From: Pontibacter oryzae
GTDB lineage: Bacteria; Bacteroidota; Bacteroidia; Cytophagales; Hymenobacteraceae
Assembly (NCBI RefSeq): GCF_003576375.1
Contig: NZ_QWGE01000003.1
Span: forward strand, 372,001 to 436,000
DNA: 64,000 bases
Reading direction: 5' to 3'
Part shown: positions 44,601 through 53,600 of the stretch, piece after piece
How the letters are laid out: each line of letters starts with the position of its first letter
Position numbering within the stretch: position 1 is the stretch's first letter
The notes under the pieces: model-generated
Told to the model about the DNA's origin: nothing
Databases searched by the model: none
Seen by the model: the letters and a program-made list of their open reading frames with translations, nothing else
Translations under genes and position numbers: made by a program

Positions 44601-45297
44601 CGACCTCGTTTCTAAAGGGAAAGACATTCAGAGTATAATAACTAAAATAAATAGGGATTTTGAAGACCGTAATTTTGCTGGTGTAATCAAAAGCATTAAC
44701 CTAAGGTTAACGGAGAGTACCAATAAAATAGTCATACTGTTGCAGGAAATAAGGGCCTTCAGCAACGATTATGCTAATTCTCTGGGAGCGGCAAATTTAT
44801 TCAGCACTGATGACTCCGCATCGAACAACAAAAAAGCTGTTAGCCTGCTCAAGAGCTTTGCAAATGAGATAGCTGGCACCAAACAACATGAGATAAACCT
44901 GTCGGATACGTTCGAATTGGAGTTCCGCATTATTGAAAATGAAAATGATAGTGGCTGGGTAGAAAAGCTGGCTAATGTGGGCTCCGAGGGAACTGACATT
45001 CTGGTTAAAGCCATGATAAATATTATGCTGTTAAATGTGTTTAAAGACAGCGCATCCAAACGGTTTAAGAATTTCAGTCTGCATTGTATGATGGATGAAA
45101 TCGGTAAGCTGCACCCTAATAATGTAAAGGGTATACTGAAGTTTGCCAACGATCGAAACATTTTATTAATCAATAGCTCTCCTACATCCTACAACGCCAT
45201 GGATTACCGTTATACCTATTTGCTAGCTAAAGACAGCAGAAACGTAACTACGGTAAAAAAACTTGTAAAAAACATTCCTGTTAATGAAGCTGTCTAA
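41620..45297 (+). CDS. jetC: Wadjet/Mks-type SMC-like ATPase (JetC/MukB-like)
   Basis: A 1225-residue SMC-type ATPase. The N-terminal head opens with NSANVYYAEINLDGNVHFIG and the Walker A GTQGVGKST (about residues 31-39), then ALRAILFFYNADK. Two long antiparallel coiled coils, about residues 240-560 and 640-950, are rich in Glu, Lys and Gln and flank a less charged hinge-like segment (YTWLQLHRPGWEKNIGKVIDE). The C-terminal head has a signature-like VGSEGTDILVKAM (near residue 1120), comparable to the MukB GTGMSIL region, and Walker B HCMMDEIGKLHPNN (near 1155-1168), followed by NILLINSSPTSYNAMDYRYTYLL as in MukB heads. Such ATPases extrude DNA loops. In Wadjet they detect small circular plasmids. 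Confidence 0.8.
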   Translation: MRYLNKIVFVNSANVYYAEINLDGNVHFIGTQGVGKSTALRAILFFYNADKQKLGIEKGKRSFDEYYFPFGNSYIVYEVVRETGPFCVLAFKSQGRVAFRFIEGAFDKSNFIGEDNKAMPWEQVRNTFPGYKYFSRKIERYEEYRDILYGNNKGLTAEFRKFAMLESRQYQNLPRTIQNVFMNSKLEAEFIKQTIIMSLNEEDAKVDLDQYAFHLRDFEEQLADISKWSTKNRVGEIVVRLLADRITRNYTDICYLKKEKVEIAELLIAVQKHVEIALPNELKHLEEESIKFAAAQKRVSEADEKFQQKKSNIVTQITMLNSKLKEAKSKWEQYERINITSLISRVSRKQEWEQKKTALLEEKGLLSARFSEITNKYDALVKQVQIQLERFVNTKSNEKNLQQGNFYSFKEQIDKQYEVIVSGIERESEGILIGAREAISDKANQINTLNIRKRETELRPYFDKEITDTKKVIREAEQVMHAASIEVAGWKKQIELVQQQWDLDKTKHETECNAEKTNLLVEINSLNQKISAIAALLTDKKDSLYTWLQLHRPGWEKNIGKVIDEESILFHTGLSPTLSDFSKNSFYGVEIDLSEISRKVKSVADYESEKEQLALKIERMKVKISSIDNKKAQEQEKLKKKYQPEILALKDKISLREYEARKAGSEKDLATITLAEWHTKAKQTQSLELDAVKEAIKKAEDEKQLAVDHLAKAEKSLSTQVEAKKKEKQNKINLEQAELQQRLQQLDLDTKEKQKEAATRIAAIQEQNKKELDQEGADTNRLDQIETDLQHIKDELTFIENNRDQVADFNKDKRELFDFVDTFKADKKNYETRLIAEQQKHDQTKAKLQENVELLNLKLSGLQESCQQMQEDLNEFDRFQQTDVWLELRPDVLDIKKAMQPHKRLFELIRDLNDKSFSLISRMNNLRLDVNKFLSDFSLTNIFGFKTNLIDDKDYLGFANNLKEFIEEDKISEYERRTNEHFANLVRQIGKDTTDLVSKGKDIQSIITKINRDFEDRNFAGVIKSINLRLTESTNKIVILLQEIRAFSNDYANSLGAANLFSTDDSASNNKKAVSLLKSFANEIAGTKQHEINLSDTFELEFRIIENENDSGWVEKLANVGSEGTDILVKAMINIMLLNVFKDSASKRFKNFSLHCMMDEIGKLHPNNVKGILKFANDRNILLINSSPTSYNAMDYRYTYLLAKDSRNVTTVKKLVKNIPVNEAV

Positions 45298-46165
45298 GGC
45301 GCTAGCAAAAAAACTGTTGCAGCTGTGCCAAGGTGAAAAGCTGCCGGCAAGTAAACTAAATTATCCGCTAGTAAGTGAATTAGTGGAGGAGGATATTATT
45401 GTTGACAACCGCGCAGGAAGATCTAAAAGTGTTTTGTCCCTCCCACGGCCAGAGGAGCTCAAAGCCTTTTTGTTGAGTAGGTATGCCATAGCCAACCTAG
45501 AGAATTATATTCAGGTATTAAGTGATGAAGTTAGTAGATCACAATTGGTGCAGATAGCTGCAGATTCTAAGATAAAGAAGGTTCGTACTTTTAAAGGTTT
45601 CTTGGTGAATTGCTACGAACCTGTACATTCTTCTCTGCATGAAGCAAGCTACCTAATTACTCCACCTGCCGGAACTTTTCAATTTATTTATGATTATGAA
45701 TCTTTTGTGCCACATCCGGATGTTACAATCGTGGGAATTGAAAATCCAGAGAATTTCAGTCAGGTAGATAGGCAACGACATCTTTTTAAAAATATTCATC
45801 CGCTTTTCGTGAGTCGCTATCCACAGTATCAAAGCAAAGATCTGATCAGGTGGCTTAAGACTATACCTAACCCTTATCTTCATTTCGGAGATTTCGATTT
45901 TGCCGGTATCAGAATTTATCTTCATGAGTACAAGCGGCATTTAGGATCCCGCGCTACCTGGCTTGTTCCAGAGGATGTGGAATCATTGCTCGTAAAGTGG
46001 GGTAGTAAAAACCTGTACGATATTCAGAAGATTACCTTCGATCAAAACCTGATCGAGGAACCTGCAATACTTAGCATGATTGAGCTGTTGCATAAGTATA
46101 AAAAGGGACTGGAGCAGGAGGCGTTGATTATTAACAAATCAGTGGTAGGTGATTCTGTTAGTTAG
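45284..46165 (+). CDS. jetD: Wadjet-type Toprim nuclease subunit (JetD/MksG-like, short form)
   Basis: A 293-residue protein overlapping jetC by 14 bp. The N-terminal third has a winged-helix-like part (LSKALAKKLLQLCQGEKLPASKL) and the C-terminal half a Toprim/topoisomerase VI A-like fold. Its catalytic acidic residues are visible: Glu in VTIVGIENPENFSQVD (about residue 152), and Asp in HFGDFDFAGIRIYLHEY (about 201-207), the DxDxxG-type motif of DUF2220/JetD. JetD cleaves plasmid DNA once the SMC complex has fully extruded it. At 293 residues it is shorter than the JetD proteins I know of, mainly in the N-terminal half. The nuclease assignment is the best single clue that this operon is a defence system and not a housekeeping condensin. 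Confidence 0.77.
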   Translation: MKLSKALAKKLLQLCQGEKLPASKLNYPLVSELVEEDIIVDNRAGRSKSVLSLPRPEELKAFLLSRYAIANLENYIQVLSDEVSRSQLVQIAADSKIKKVRTFKGFLVNCYEPVHSSLHEASYLITPPAGTFQFIYDYESFVPHPDVTIVGIENPENFSQVDRQRHLFKNIHPLFVSRYPQYQSKDLIRWLKTIPNPYLHFGDFDFAGIRIYLHEYKRHLGSRATWLVPEDVESLLVKWGSKNLYDIQKITFDQNLIEEPAILSMIELLHKYKKGLEQEALIINKSVVGDSVS

Positions 46166-46196
46166 TGATTTAACCAAACGAGATAAATCATCGAAC

Positions 46197-46234
46197 AAAA
46201 AAGCCGCTTCATTTGACATGAAACGGCTTTTTTT
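46197..46234. terminator. Shared terminator of the Wadjet-like operon and the initiator tRNA
   Basis: AAAGCCG (46200-46206) pairs with CGGCTTT (46224-46230); after a C.A mismatch, TTCAT pairs with ATGAA. A-runs and T-runs flank it on both sides. It lies 31 bp after jetD on the plus strand and just past the tRNA 3' end on the minus strand. It closely resembles the hairpin at 39346-39375. Confidence 0.75.
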
Positions 46235-46240
46235 CTGAGG

Positions 46241-46243
<3 letters not shown>
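46231..46243 (+). repeat. Right copy of the 13-bp direct repeat, ending in the tRNA 3' terminus
   Basis: TTTTCTGAGGTAG is identical to 39373-39385. The final TAG is the complement of the last three bases of the initiator tRNA gene. Confidence 0.6.
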
Positions 46244-46313
<70 letters not shown>

Positions 46314-46396
46314 CTGTTATTATGATGCAAAAGTATAGTAAAGATGTTTACCATGCAAGTGTGTATACCAAAAAACCGATAAAAAGATTTAATTCA

Positions 46397-48172
46397 TTAA
46401 AACTTACTTGTTATGCCAAAATGTATCTTGGAATATTTAAAAGACAATGGCTGGCGCTCTGATTCCCCTAAGGAATACACTAGCTGAAAGATACCTGCAC
46501 CTGTGCTAAAGCTAATACCGGCACCTACACCAAACGGATAATCCTGCTGGCGGCTGGCCTCTAAATCGCTTCTGTAGTAGCCTTGGTCGTAGAATAACAG
46601 CACGTAGGAGTCTGTAGCTGTAAATAGGCGGTACTCCAACGTGCCCACAGCATAGGCAGAAGCATAGAAGAAATAATCATCAAAGCCGCGCAACGACGAT
46701 AGCCCACCTAACCGATACATGTCATTCAGGAAAATACGGTCGCTTAGCAGTGCCTCGCCGCGCAGCCGGGTAAGCAGGGCGCTGCTCTTACCCAGCCGCA
46801 GGAAATTCTCCAGCCGCAGCCCCAGGCTTAGCTGCGATGTTTTCAGATCCAGGGTGTCGTAAAAGCTTTTCTCTACATCGGCATTGCGGAGCAGCTTTTT
46901 GGTACCCGCCGAAAACTGCAGTTCCAGTAGCCTGCCGCGCTTCGGGAAATAAAAGTCGTCGAGGTTGTTCCAGAGATAGTTCAGGCCATAGGTTGTGGTT
47001 TGGGCATCGGCCAGATCCAGTTGCTGCAGGCGTTGCGGGCTCACTTCTGAAAGTATGCGCGAATTACGCCATTCGGTAAACACGCTGAACTTCCCATACT
47101 TTAACATATAATACCCGAGCTGCACACGCGGTTGTACCGTTATAAAGGTCGTGTCCTGCTTCATCAGGTTAAACTTAACACCACCCTCAAACGGACTTCC
47201 GAATAAATTGGGATGCAGGTACTCGCCGTTTAGTATCACTGACCCGGCACTTACGCGCCGCCATTGCAAGCCTAGCTGTTTGCCACTGCCCCTGATATTA
47301 CGAATGTTTAGGTTTGCCTCGCCCGTTATAAGCAGTTTGTTCGCGCGGTTCGGGTCGGGCAAAAAGCCGGCCACGCCATCGATCTGGTTAGCCTGCCTGT
47401 CTTCCAGGAAATAGTATACTTTGGCCTTGCTGCCAGTGAAGCGCACCTGCGGCGGTCCCGTGGCCTTAATGTAAGGCAGCGCCGTGAGCATGCGTTGCGA
47501 GGCATTTACCTGGTCCTGGTTATAAAGTTGGCCGGGCAACAACTGCAGGTAGCGCATCAGGAACTTAGGCTGCGTTTTGGTTTTGCCCACAATCTCCAGG
47601 GTATCGTAGGTTACAGCAAAAGCCTTTTCCACCATCAGGGTGGCATTTATTTTATTATCCGATATACTTACAGAGTCGAGCCACACGGTGGCAAAAGGGT
47701 AGCCATTGCGCTCGGCGTAGTAAAGTATGCGCTGCTGCAGCCGCACGAAATCGGATGGCTTGAAAGGCGTGTTATGGTAAAATTTCTCCCGGAAACCAGA
47801 CTCAACCAGCACTCCTTCGCTCAGGTTGCCGTTGCGGAGTTGCGCCCACTCAAAAGGCTGGCCCACATGAAGTTTCACGTGGAGCGTATCCTGGGAAAAG
47901 TATAAACTATCTGCGGAAGCCAGTAGAAAAGCGTCCTCCTGCAACCTGTAAACAAGCGCCCGAACTTCTTTAAGCGCCTCTGCCGAATCGGGCTGCGCCT
48001 GCCTGAAGTTATACTGGCTGAGCACCTGCCTGCCGGCTGCATCGGTAGCCTTTACCGCCAGTTGCACTCGCTGGGATTTGGTCTGTTGCACCTTTACAGG
48101 CGGCAACTCCTGCGCCTGCACAAAGGGCAGCCACAGTAACAGGCAAAGCAGAAAGGCAGCAATTTTGTACAT
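46397..48172 (-). CDS. BamA/TamA-family (Omp85) outer-membrane protein
   Basis: A 591-residue exported protein. Signal peptide: MYKIAAFLLCLLLWLPFVQAQ. The N-terminal ~270 residues contain POTRA-like repeats (SGFREKFYHNTPFKPSDFVRLQQRILYYAERNGYPFATV; VEKAFAVTYDTLEIVGKTKTQPKFLMRYLQLLPGQLYN). The rest is a 16-strand-type barrel, including GLNYLWNNLDDFYFPKRGRLLEL and the loop-6 motif RLGGLSSLRGFDDYFF (VRGF-like) that plugs Omp85 barrels, with a C-terminal aromatic (ITSKF). Length and POTRA number fit the shorter TamA-like or surface-antigen group, not BamA itself. It probably helps insert or translocate an outer-membrane substrate. It is divergent from hemW. Confidence 0.85.
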   Translation of the reverse strand: MYKIAAFLLCLLLWLPFVQAQELPPVKVQQTKSQRVQLAVKATDAAGRQVLSQYNFRQAQPDSAEALKEVRALVYRLQEDAFLLASADSLYFSQDTLHVKLHVGQPFEWAQLRNGNLSEGVLVESGFREKFYHNTPFKPSDFVRLQQRILYYAERNGYPFATVWLDSVSISDNKINATLMVEKAFAVTYDTLEIVGKTKTQPKFLMRYLQLLPGQLYNQDQVNASQRMLTALPYIKATGPPQVRFTGSKAKVYYFLEDRQANQIDGVAGFLPDPNRANKLLITGEANLNIRNIRGSGKQLGLQWRRVSAGSVILNGEYLHPNLFGSPFEGGVKFNLMKQDTTFITVQPRVQLGYYMLKYGKFSVFTEWRNSRILSEVSPQRLQQLDLADAQTTTYGLNYLWNNLDDFYFPKRGRLLELQFSAGTKKLLRNADVEKSFYDTLDLKTSQLSLGLRLENFLRLGKSSALLTRLRGEALLSDRIFLNDMYRLGGLSSLRGFDDYFFYASAYAVGTLEYRLFTATDSYVLLFYDQGYYRSDLEASRQQDYPFGVGAGISFSTGAGIFQLVYSLGESERQPLSFKYSKIHFGITSKF

Positions 48173-48364
48173 TTGTGCGGTTGAACTGTTAAATGTTTAA
48201 ATTGTTTAATGGTTAGCTGGTTTAGTAAAGAGGGTAAAGCCGTGCTTTATACTTGCAAAGGTAGTGGGTTCTGAAATACTTTTAAGAAAAGAGACATGGC
48301 CATACTTTCAGACCATCAACAATTTAACCATACAATAATCTAATATTTCTCAAGCATATATACT

Positions 48365-49492
48365 TTGGCCGGAATATACCTTCATATCCCCTTCTGCAAG
48401 AAAGCTTGCCACTACTGCGATTTCCATTTCAGTACATCCATGGCACTTAAAACCGATTTGGTGCAAGCCATGGTACAGGAACTGGAGTTTCGGCAAGATT
48501 ACCTGCAGGGGCAGGAGGTAGGCACGATCTATTTTGGAGGCGGCACCCCGTCTTTGCTCAACCAGCAGGAACTGGAACTGCTGTTGGAAACAACAAGGCG
48601 CTTGTTTAAAGTTTCGCCGGAGGCTGAAATAACGCTGGAGGCAAACCCCGACGACCTGAAACCGCAGAAATTACAGGAGCTTAAAGCGGCAGGGATCAAC
48701 CGCCTGAGTATAGGTTTGCAATCGTTTTATGAGCCGCACCTGCAGCTCATGAACCGTGCGCATACAGCCGAGGAAAGTATAAACTGCGTAAAGTATGCGC
48801 AGGCAGCGGGTTTTCAGAACATCACCGTAGACCTTATTTATGGCGTGCCCGCCCCGGACCACAGCGTGTGGCAGCAGGATTTGGAGATGCTTTTTGCCTT
48901 GGGTGTGCCGCACGTTTCCTGCTACGCACTTACCATTGAGCCCGACACCGCCCTTGGCCGTTGGAGTAAGAAGGGTATGTTTAAGCCCGCCGACGATGAG
49001 TTTACCGCTGAACAGTTCGAGATTTTACTTACCCGCATGAAACAGCAGGGTTATGTGCAGTATGAGATCTCTAATTTCTGTCTGCCGGGCCACGAGTCGA
49101 GGCATAACAGCAATTACTGGCGCGGCATACATTACCTGGGTGCTGGCCCAAGCGCGCACTCGTTTAACGGGCACTCGCGACAGTATAATGTGGCGCATAA
49201 TAAAAAGTATATTGATGCACTACAGCAAGGCACTGTACCTTTTGAGTTGGAAAGCCTTACCCCCGCAGACCAAGCCAACGATTACCTACTGACCACGCTG
49301 CGCACCACCTGGGGCTGTGATTTAAACAGGCTGCAGCAAACCTATGGCTATAATCTGCAGCAACAGCATGCCGGTTACCTGCAAGACCTGCAAAACCGGG
49401 AACTGGCAATTATACGCAATAACACACTTTACCTCACAGACGCTGGCAAACTGCTTGCCGACCAGATAACACTTGAGTTATTCTTGGCCTAG
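48365..49492 (+). CDS. hemW: HemW, radical SAM heme chaperone
   Basis: A 375-residue radical SAM protein. The 4Fe-4S cluster motif is CxxxCxxC in GIYLHIPFCKKACHYCDFHF (Cys at about residues 11, 15 and 18). It is followed by GTIYFGGGTPSLL (SAM contacts), EANPDDL, INRLSIGLQSF and DLIYGVP, and a HemW-type C-terminal domain (YEISNFCLPGHESRHNSNYWRG, GAGPSAHSFNG). HemW-type proteins bind heme and deliver it to apoproteins; they lack the extra N-terminal cysteine of HemN. The start is TTG at 48365: upstream in frame there is no ATG before a stop at 48341, and the protein otherwise begins exactly at the family N-terminus. Confidence 0.93.
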   Translation: MAGIYLHIPFCKKACHYCDFHFSTSMALKTDLVQAMVQELEFRQDYLQGQEVGTIYFGGGTPSLLNQQELELLLETTRRLFKVSPEAEITLEANPDDLKPQKLQELKAAGINRLSIGLQSFYEPHLQLMNRAHTAEESINCVKYAQAAGFQNITVDLIYGVPAPDHSVWQQDLEMLFALGVPHVSCYALTIEPDTALGRWSKKGMFKPADDEFTAEQFEILLTRMKQQGYVQYEISNFCLPGHESRHNSNYWRGIHYLGAGPSAHSFNGHSRQYNVAHNKKYIDALQQGTVPFELESLTPADQANDYLLTTLRTTWGCDLNRLQQTYGYNLQQQHAGYLQDLQNRELAIIRNNTLYLTDAGKLLADQITLELFLA

Positions 49493-49530
49493 CGTTAGCT
49501 AAAAAACTCAGACTAGCCTTTAACGCAGAC

Positions 49531-50487
49531 TTAAAACAATGCCTCAGCTACTTTTCTAACAGAGCCCGATTTTCCCATGGAGTAATAATGAAGGCATGGC
49601 ACGCCAAACTCCACCAATTCCTTGGATTGCTGTATAGCCCACTCCACACCTACCTGGGCGGCGGCTTTATTGTCAGCGCAAGCCTCCACGGCATCGGCTA
49701 GCTCGCAGGGTACATCAATATGAAAAAGGCTTGGTAGCAAACATAGCTGCGTTTTTGTGGTTAGCGGTTTCAAACCCGGAATAATTGGTGCAGTTATACC
49801 TTCCTGGCGGCACAGGTTCACAAAGTCGAAATACTTCTGGTTATCGAAGAACATCTGCGTTACGATATACTCAGCCCCCATGGCAATCTTCTGCTTCAGC
49901 CACCGCAGATCCGATTTTAAGTTAGGAGCCTCAAAGTGCTTCTCGGGGTAGCCTGCCACGCCAACACAGAAATCGGTGCCGTTGTTGTAGGCCTGCTCAT
50001 CGTCCAGGTAGCAACCGTTGTTCATGTTTACAACCTGCTCAATCAGCTCGGAGGCATAGTTATGCCCGTCTGGTTCAGGTATGAAGCGCTGCTCACTTTT
50101 CACACAATCGCCACGCAGGACCAGCACATTATCAATGCCCAAAAAATGCAGGTCGATGAGGGCGTTTTCGGTTTCCTCTTTGGTAAAGCCGCCACAGATT
50201 AGGTGCGGCACGGTATCTACTTTGTAATGGTTTTGGATGGCCGCACAAATGCCCACCGTGCCCGGGCGCTTGCGGGTAGAGCGTTTCTCCAACAAGCCAT
50301 TTTCGCGTTGCTTGTAGATATACTCCTCGCGGTGGTACGTAACATCGATAAACGGAGGCTTAAACTCCATTAGTGGGTCGATGTGTGTGTACAGGGTATG
50401 CAGGTTTTCGCCTTTCAGCGGTGGTAATATCTCAAAAGTGAACAGCGTTTTGCCGTCCGCATTCTTGAAGTGGTCTGTTACTTTCAA
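49531..50487 (-). CDS. metF: Methylenetetrahydrofolate reductase
   Basis: A 318-residue TIM-barrel flavoenzyme that reduces 5,10-methylenetetrahydrofolate to 5-methyltetrahydrofolate, the methyl donor for MetH. Conserved blocks are FTFEILPPLKGE with the catalytic Glu, FIDVTYH, LGIDNVLVLRGD, FCVGVAGYPEKH, GAEYIVTQMFFDNQKYFDFV and PIIPGLKPL. The gene lies 151 bp downstream of metH on the same strand, so the SAM riboswitch before metH may control both. An inverted repeat occupies the gap. Confidence 0.96.
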   Translation of the reverse strand: MKVTDHFKNADGKTLFTFEILPPLKGENLHTLYTHIDPLMEFKPPFIDVTYHREEYIYKQRENGLLEKRSTRKRPGTVGICAAIQNHYKVDTVPHLICGGFTKEETENALIDLHFLGIDNVLVLRGDCVKSEQRFIPEPDGHNYASELIEQVVNMNNGCYLDDEQAYNNGTDFCVGVAGYPEKHFEAPNLKSDLRWLKQKIAMGAEYIVTQMFFDNQKYFDFVNLCRQEGITAPIIPGLKPLTTKTQLCLLPSLFHIDVPCELADAVEACADNKAAAQVGVEWAIQQSKELVEFGVPCLHYYSMGKSGSVRKVAEALF

Positions 50488-50507
50488 AGTATGTTGATGT
50501 TAGATAT

Positions 50508-50629
50508 TAGATGTTAGATAATAGACTCCTGATGTTAGATAATCCATTTTCTTGGAATAGTAACTTACTCTAGATTTGTAAAAGCTTGGCCTTCAAAATA
50601 TAAATCTAAAGTCTATTATCTAACATCTA
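50508..50629. repeat. 20-bp perfect inverted repeat between metH and metF
   Basis: The arm 50508-50527 (TAGATGTTAGATAATAGACT) is matched exactly in inverted orientation at 50610-50629, with 82 bp between them. Additional degenerate (G)TTAGAT units surround the left arm. It resembles the repeat in the M16 intergenic gap (8226-8298). Confidence 0.75.
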
Positions 50630-50638
50630 GCGTCTCCT

Positions 50639-53600
50639 TTAAACCGCCTGCTGCGCCACGGGCTTGGGCTCGTAGTTCAGGTTAGGCGAGAGCCAGCGCT
50701 CCAGCTCTTCTTTGGCCATACCTTTGCGCTGCGCGATGTCGGCCACCTGGTCCTCTCCAATTTTGCCCAGCCCGAAATACCGCGACTCCGGATGCGAGAA
50801 GTATAACCCGCTTACCGAGGATGCCGGATACATGGCCAGGTTTTCGGTGAGCATGATACCTGTCGTCTCTTCGGCTTTCAGCAGGTTAAACAAGGTGATT
50901 TTCTCGGTATGGTCTGGGCAACCCGGATAGCCCGGCGCAGGACGGATGCCTTTGTATTGCTCTTTTATCAGCCCTTCATTATCTAACTGTTCATCTGGTG
51001 CGTATCCCCAAAGCTCGCGGCGAACTTTCAGGTGCATAAGCTCAGCAAACGCCTCGGCCAAACGGTCAGCGAGTGCTTTCACCATAATGGATTTATAATC
51101 GTCGTGCTCGGCTTCATACTTTTCCAGCAGCTTCTCAATGCCAAACCCTACCGATACGGCAAAGCCACCGATATAATCCGGTAACTCGGTTTCTTTTGGG
51201 GCGATAAAATCAGAGAAAGCCAGGTTTGGAACAGTAGCACCTTTCTTGCCCTGCTGCCTCAACGTATGAAACTCGGTTAGTTCTTGCTCCCGTGAGTCAT
51301 CAGTGTATACTTCTATGGTATCATTGGCGGCTACGTTGGCCGGATAGAAGCCTACCACAGCGCGCGCCTCCAACAATTGCTCATCTACAATTTGCTGCAG
51401 CATAGCCTGCGCATCAGCAAAGAGTTTGGTTGCCTCAATGCCTAACTCGGGATCATTCAGGATTTTCGGATACTGACGCTTCAGCTCCCACGTATGGAAG
51501 AATGGCGTCCAGTCGATGTACGGCACAATTTCGGCTAAAGGATAGTTGGTGTATACTTTGTTGCCCAGGAAGCTCGGCCTGGTTGGGGCTGTGGCGGCCC
51601 AATCAACGTTATACTTATTGGCGCGGGCCTCTGCTATACTTGCAAAAGCACGATCTTTGGTACGGCTCAGATGGTCCTCGCGCAGCTTTTCATACTCTAC
51701 CTTCAATCCGGCGATATAGGTCCCCTTGTTGCTACCCAATAGGCTGCTAACCACGGTTACGCTACGGGAGGCATCGTGCACGTGTACTACGGGGCCACTA
51801 TACTGCGGTGCAATTTTTACGGCTGTATGCACCCGCGAAGTGGTGGCGCCGCCAATCAGCAACGGAATCTTCATGCCTCTGCGCTCCATCTCCTGCGCCA
51901 CATATACCATCTCATCCAGGGATGGGGTAATTAACCCGCTCAAGCCAATCACATCTACCTGCTGCGCTTCGGCTTCAGCCAGAATTTTATCTAGGTGCAC
52001 CATCACCCCAAGGTCTATAATCTCGTAATTATTGCAGGCCAGCACCACGCCTACAATATTTTTACCGATATCGTGCACATCGCCTTTTACAGTAGCCATC
52101 AGGATCTTACCCGCTGAAGAAGACGAGGAGCCTGCTTTCTCAGCTTCCATGTATGGCATCAGGTAGGCCACGGCCTTTTTCATTACGCGGGCGCTTTTTA
52201 CAACCTGCGGCAGGAACATTTTCCCGGCTCCAAACAAATCCCCAACCACCTGCATACCGGCCATCAAAGGGCCTTCAATCACGTCCAGGGTTTTAGTGTT
52301 TGCCTGCCGGGCTTCTTCGGTATCTTCATCAATAAACTCTACAATGCCCTTTACCAATGCATGTTTTAGCCGCTCTGCCACGGGGGCTTCGCGCCAGCTG
52401 TTGTCTGCTGCTGTGGCGGTTTTGCCTTTTCCCCGGATTGTTTCAGCGTAGGCTACCAGTTTTTCAGTAGATTCCGGATGGCGGTTAAAGATCACGTCTT
52501 CAATCAGGTTGCGGAGTTCCTGCGGCACTTCCTCATAAATACCCAGCATACCAGCATTCACGATACCCATATCCATACCTGCCTGCACCGCATGGTACAA
52601 AAACACCGTGTGCATGGCTTCGCGCACCACATCGTTGCCCCTAAACGAGAACGACAAGTTGCTCACCCCGCCACTGATAAGCGCATGCGGTAAGTTGGCC
52701 TTGATCCATTTAACCGTCTCAATGTAATCTACAGCATAATTATTATGCTCCTCGATGCCTGTGGCAATGGCAAGTATGTTTGGGTCGAAGATGATATCCT
52801 GTGGCGGGAAACCCACTTCTTCGGTAAGTATGCGGTAAGAGCGCTCACATATCTCGATGCGGCGCGGCAATGTATCGGCCTGCCCTTGCTCATCAAAAGC
52901 CATTACCACCACGGCGGCTCCGTACTGGCGTACCTTGCGGGCCAACTGCTTAAAACTCTCTTCGCCTTCCTTTAAGCTGATGGAGTTAACGATGCTTTTG
53001 CCCTGCACACATTTTAAGCCGGCCTCAATTACGCTCCATTTAGAGGAGTCGATCATGATGGGCAGTTTAGCGATATCAGGTTCTGAGGCGATTAGGTTAA
53101 GGAAAGCGGTCATGGCTTGCTCTGAATCCAGCATGCCTTCGTCCATGTTCACGTCTATGATCTGGGCACCGCCCTCTACCTGCTGTTGCGCCACCGACAA
53201 GGCCTCCTCAAACTCGCCGTTCACAATCAGGCGCGAAAATTTCTTAGAACCCGTTACGTTTGTGCGTTCGCCCACATTTACGAATAGCGTTTCGGGTGTA
53301 ACCGTTAAAGGCTCCAGGCCGCTGTAGCGCGGGAGCGGGGCAACCGGTGCGGGCACGTGCGGTTTATATTTTTGAGCAAGGTCGGAGATAACTTTAGTAT
53401 GAACGGGCGTGGTACCACAACAACCGCCAAGTATATTTACCAAACCCTCTTTTAGATATTCTTCCACAATAGCCCCCATCTGCTCGGCTGTTTCATCATA
53501 ACCCCCAAAGGCGTTTGGCAAGCCCGCGTTAGGGTAAGCACTAACGTAGCAGTTAGAAATGCGTGCAAGCTCCTGTATGTGTGTTTTCAGTTGGCGGGCA

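Noticed and set aside
41620..45297. Rad50/SbcC-type exonuclease ATPase as the identity of the large ATPase
   Set aside because: No zinc-hook CxxC at the coiled-coil apex and no SbcD/Mre11 nuclease gene nearby; neighbours are MukE-like and Toprim-type.
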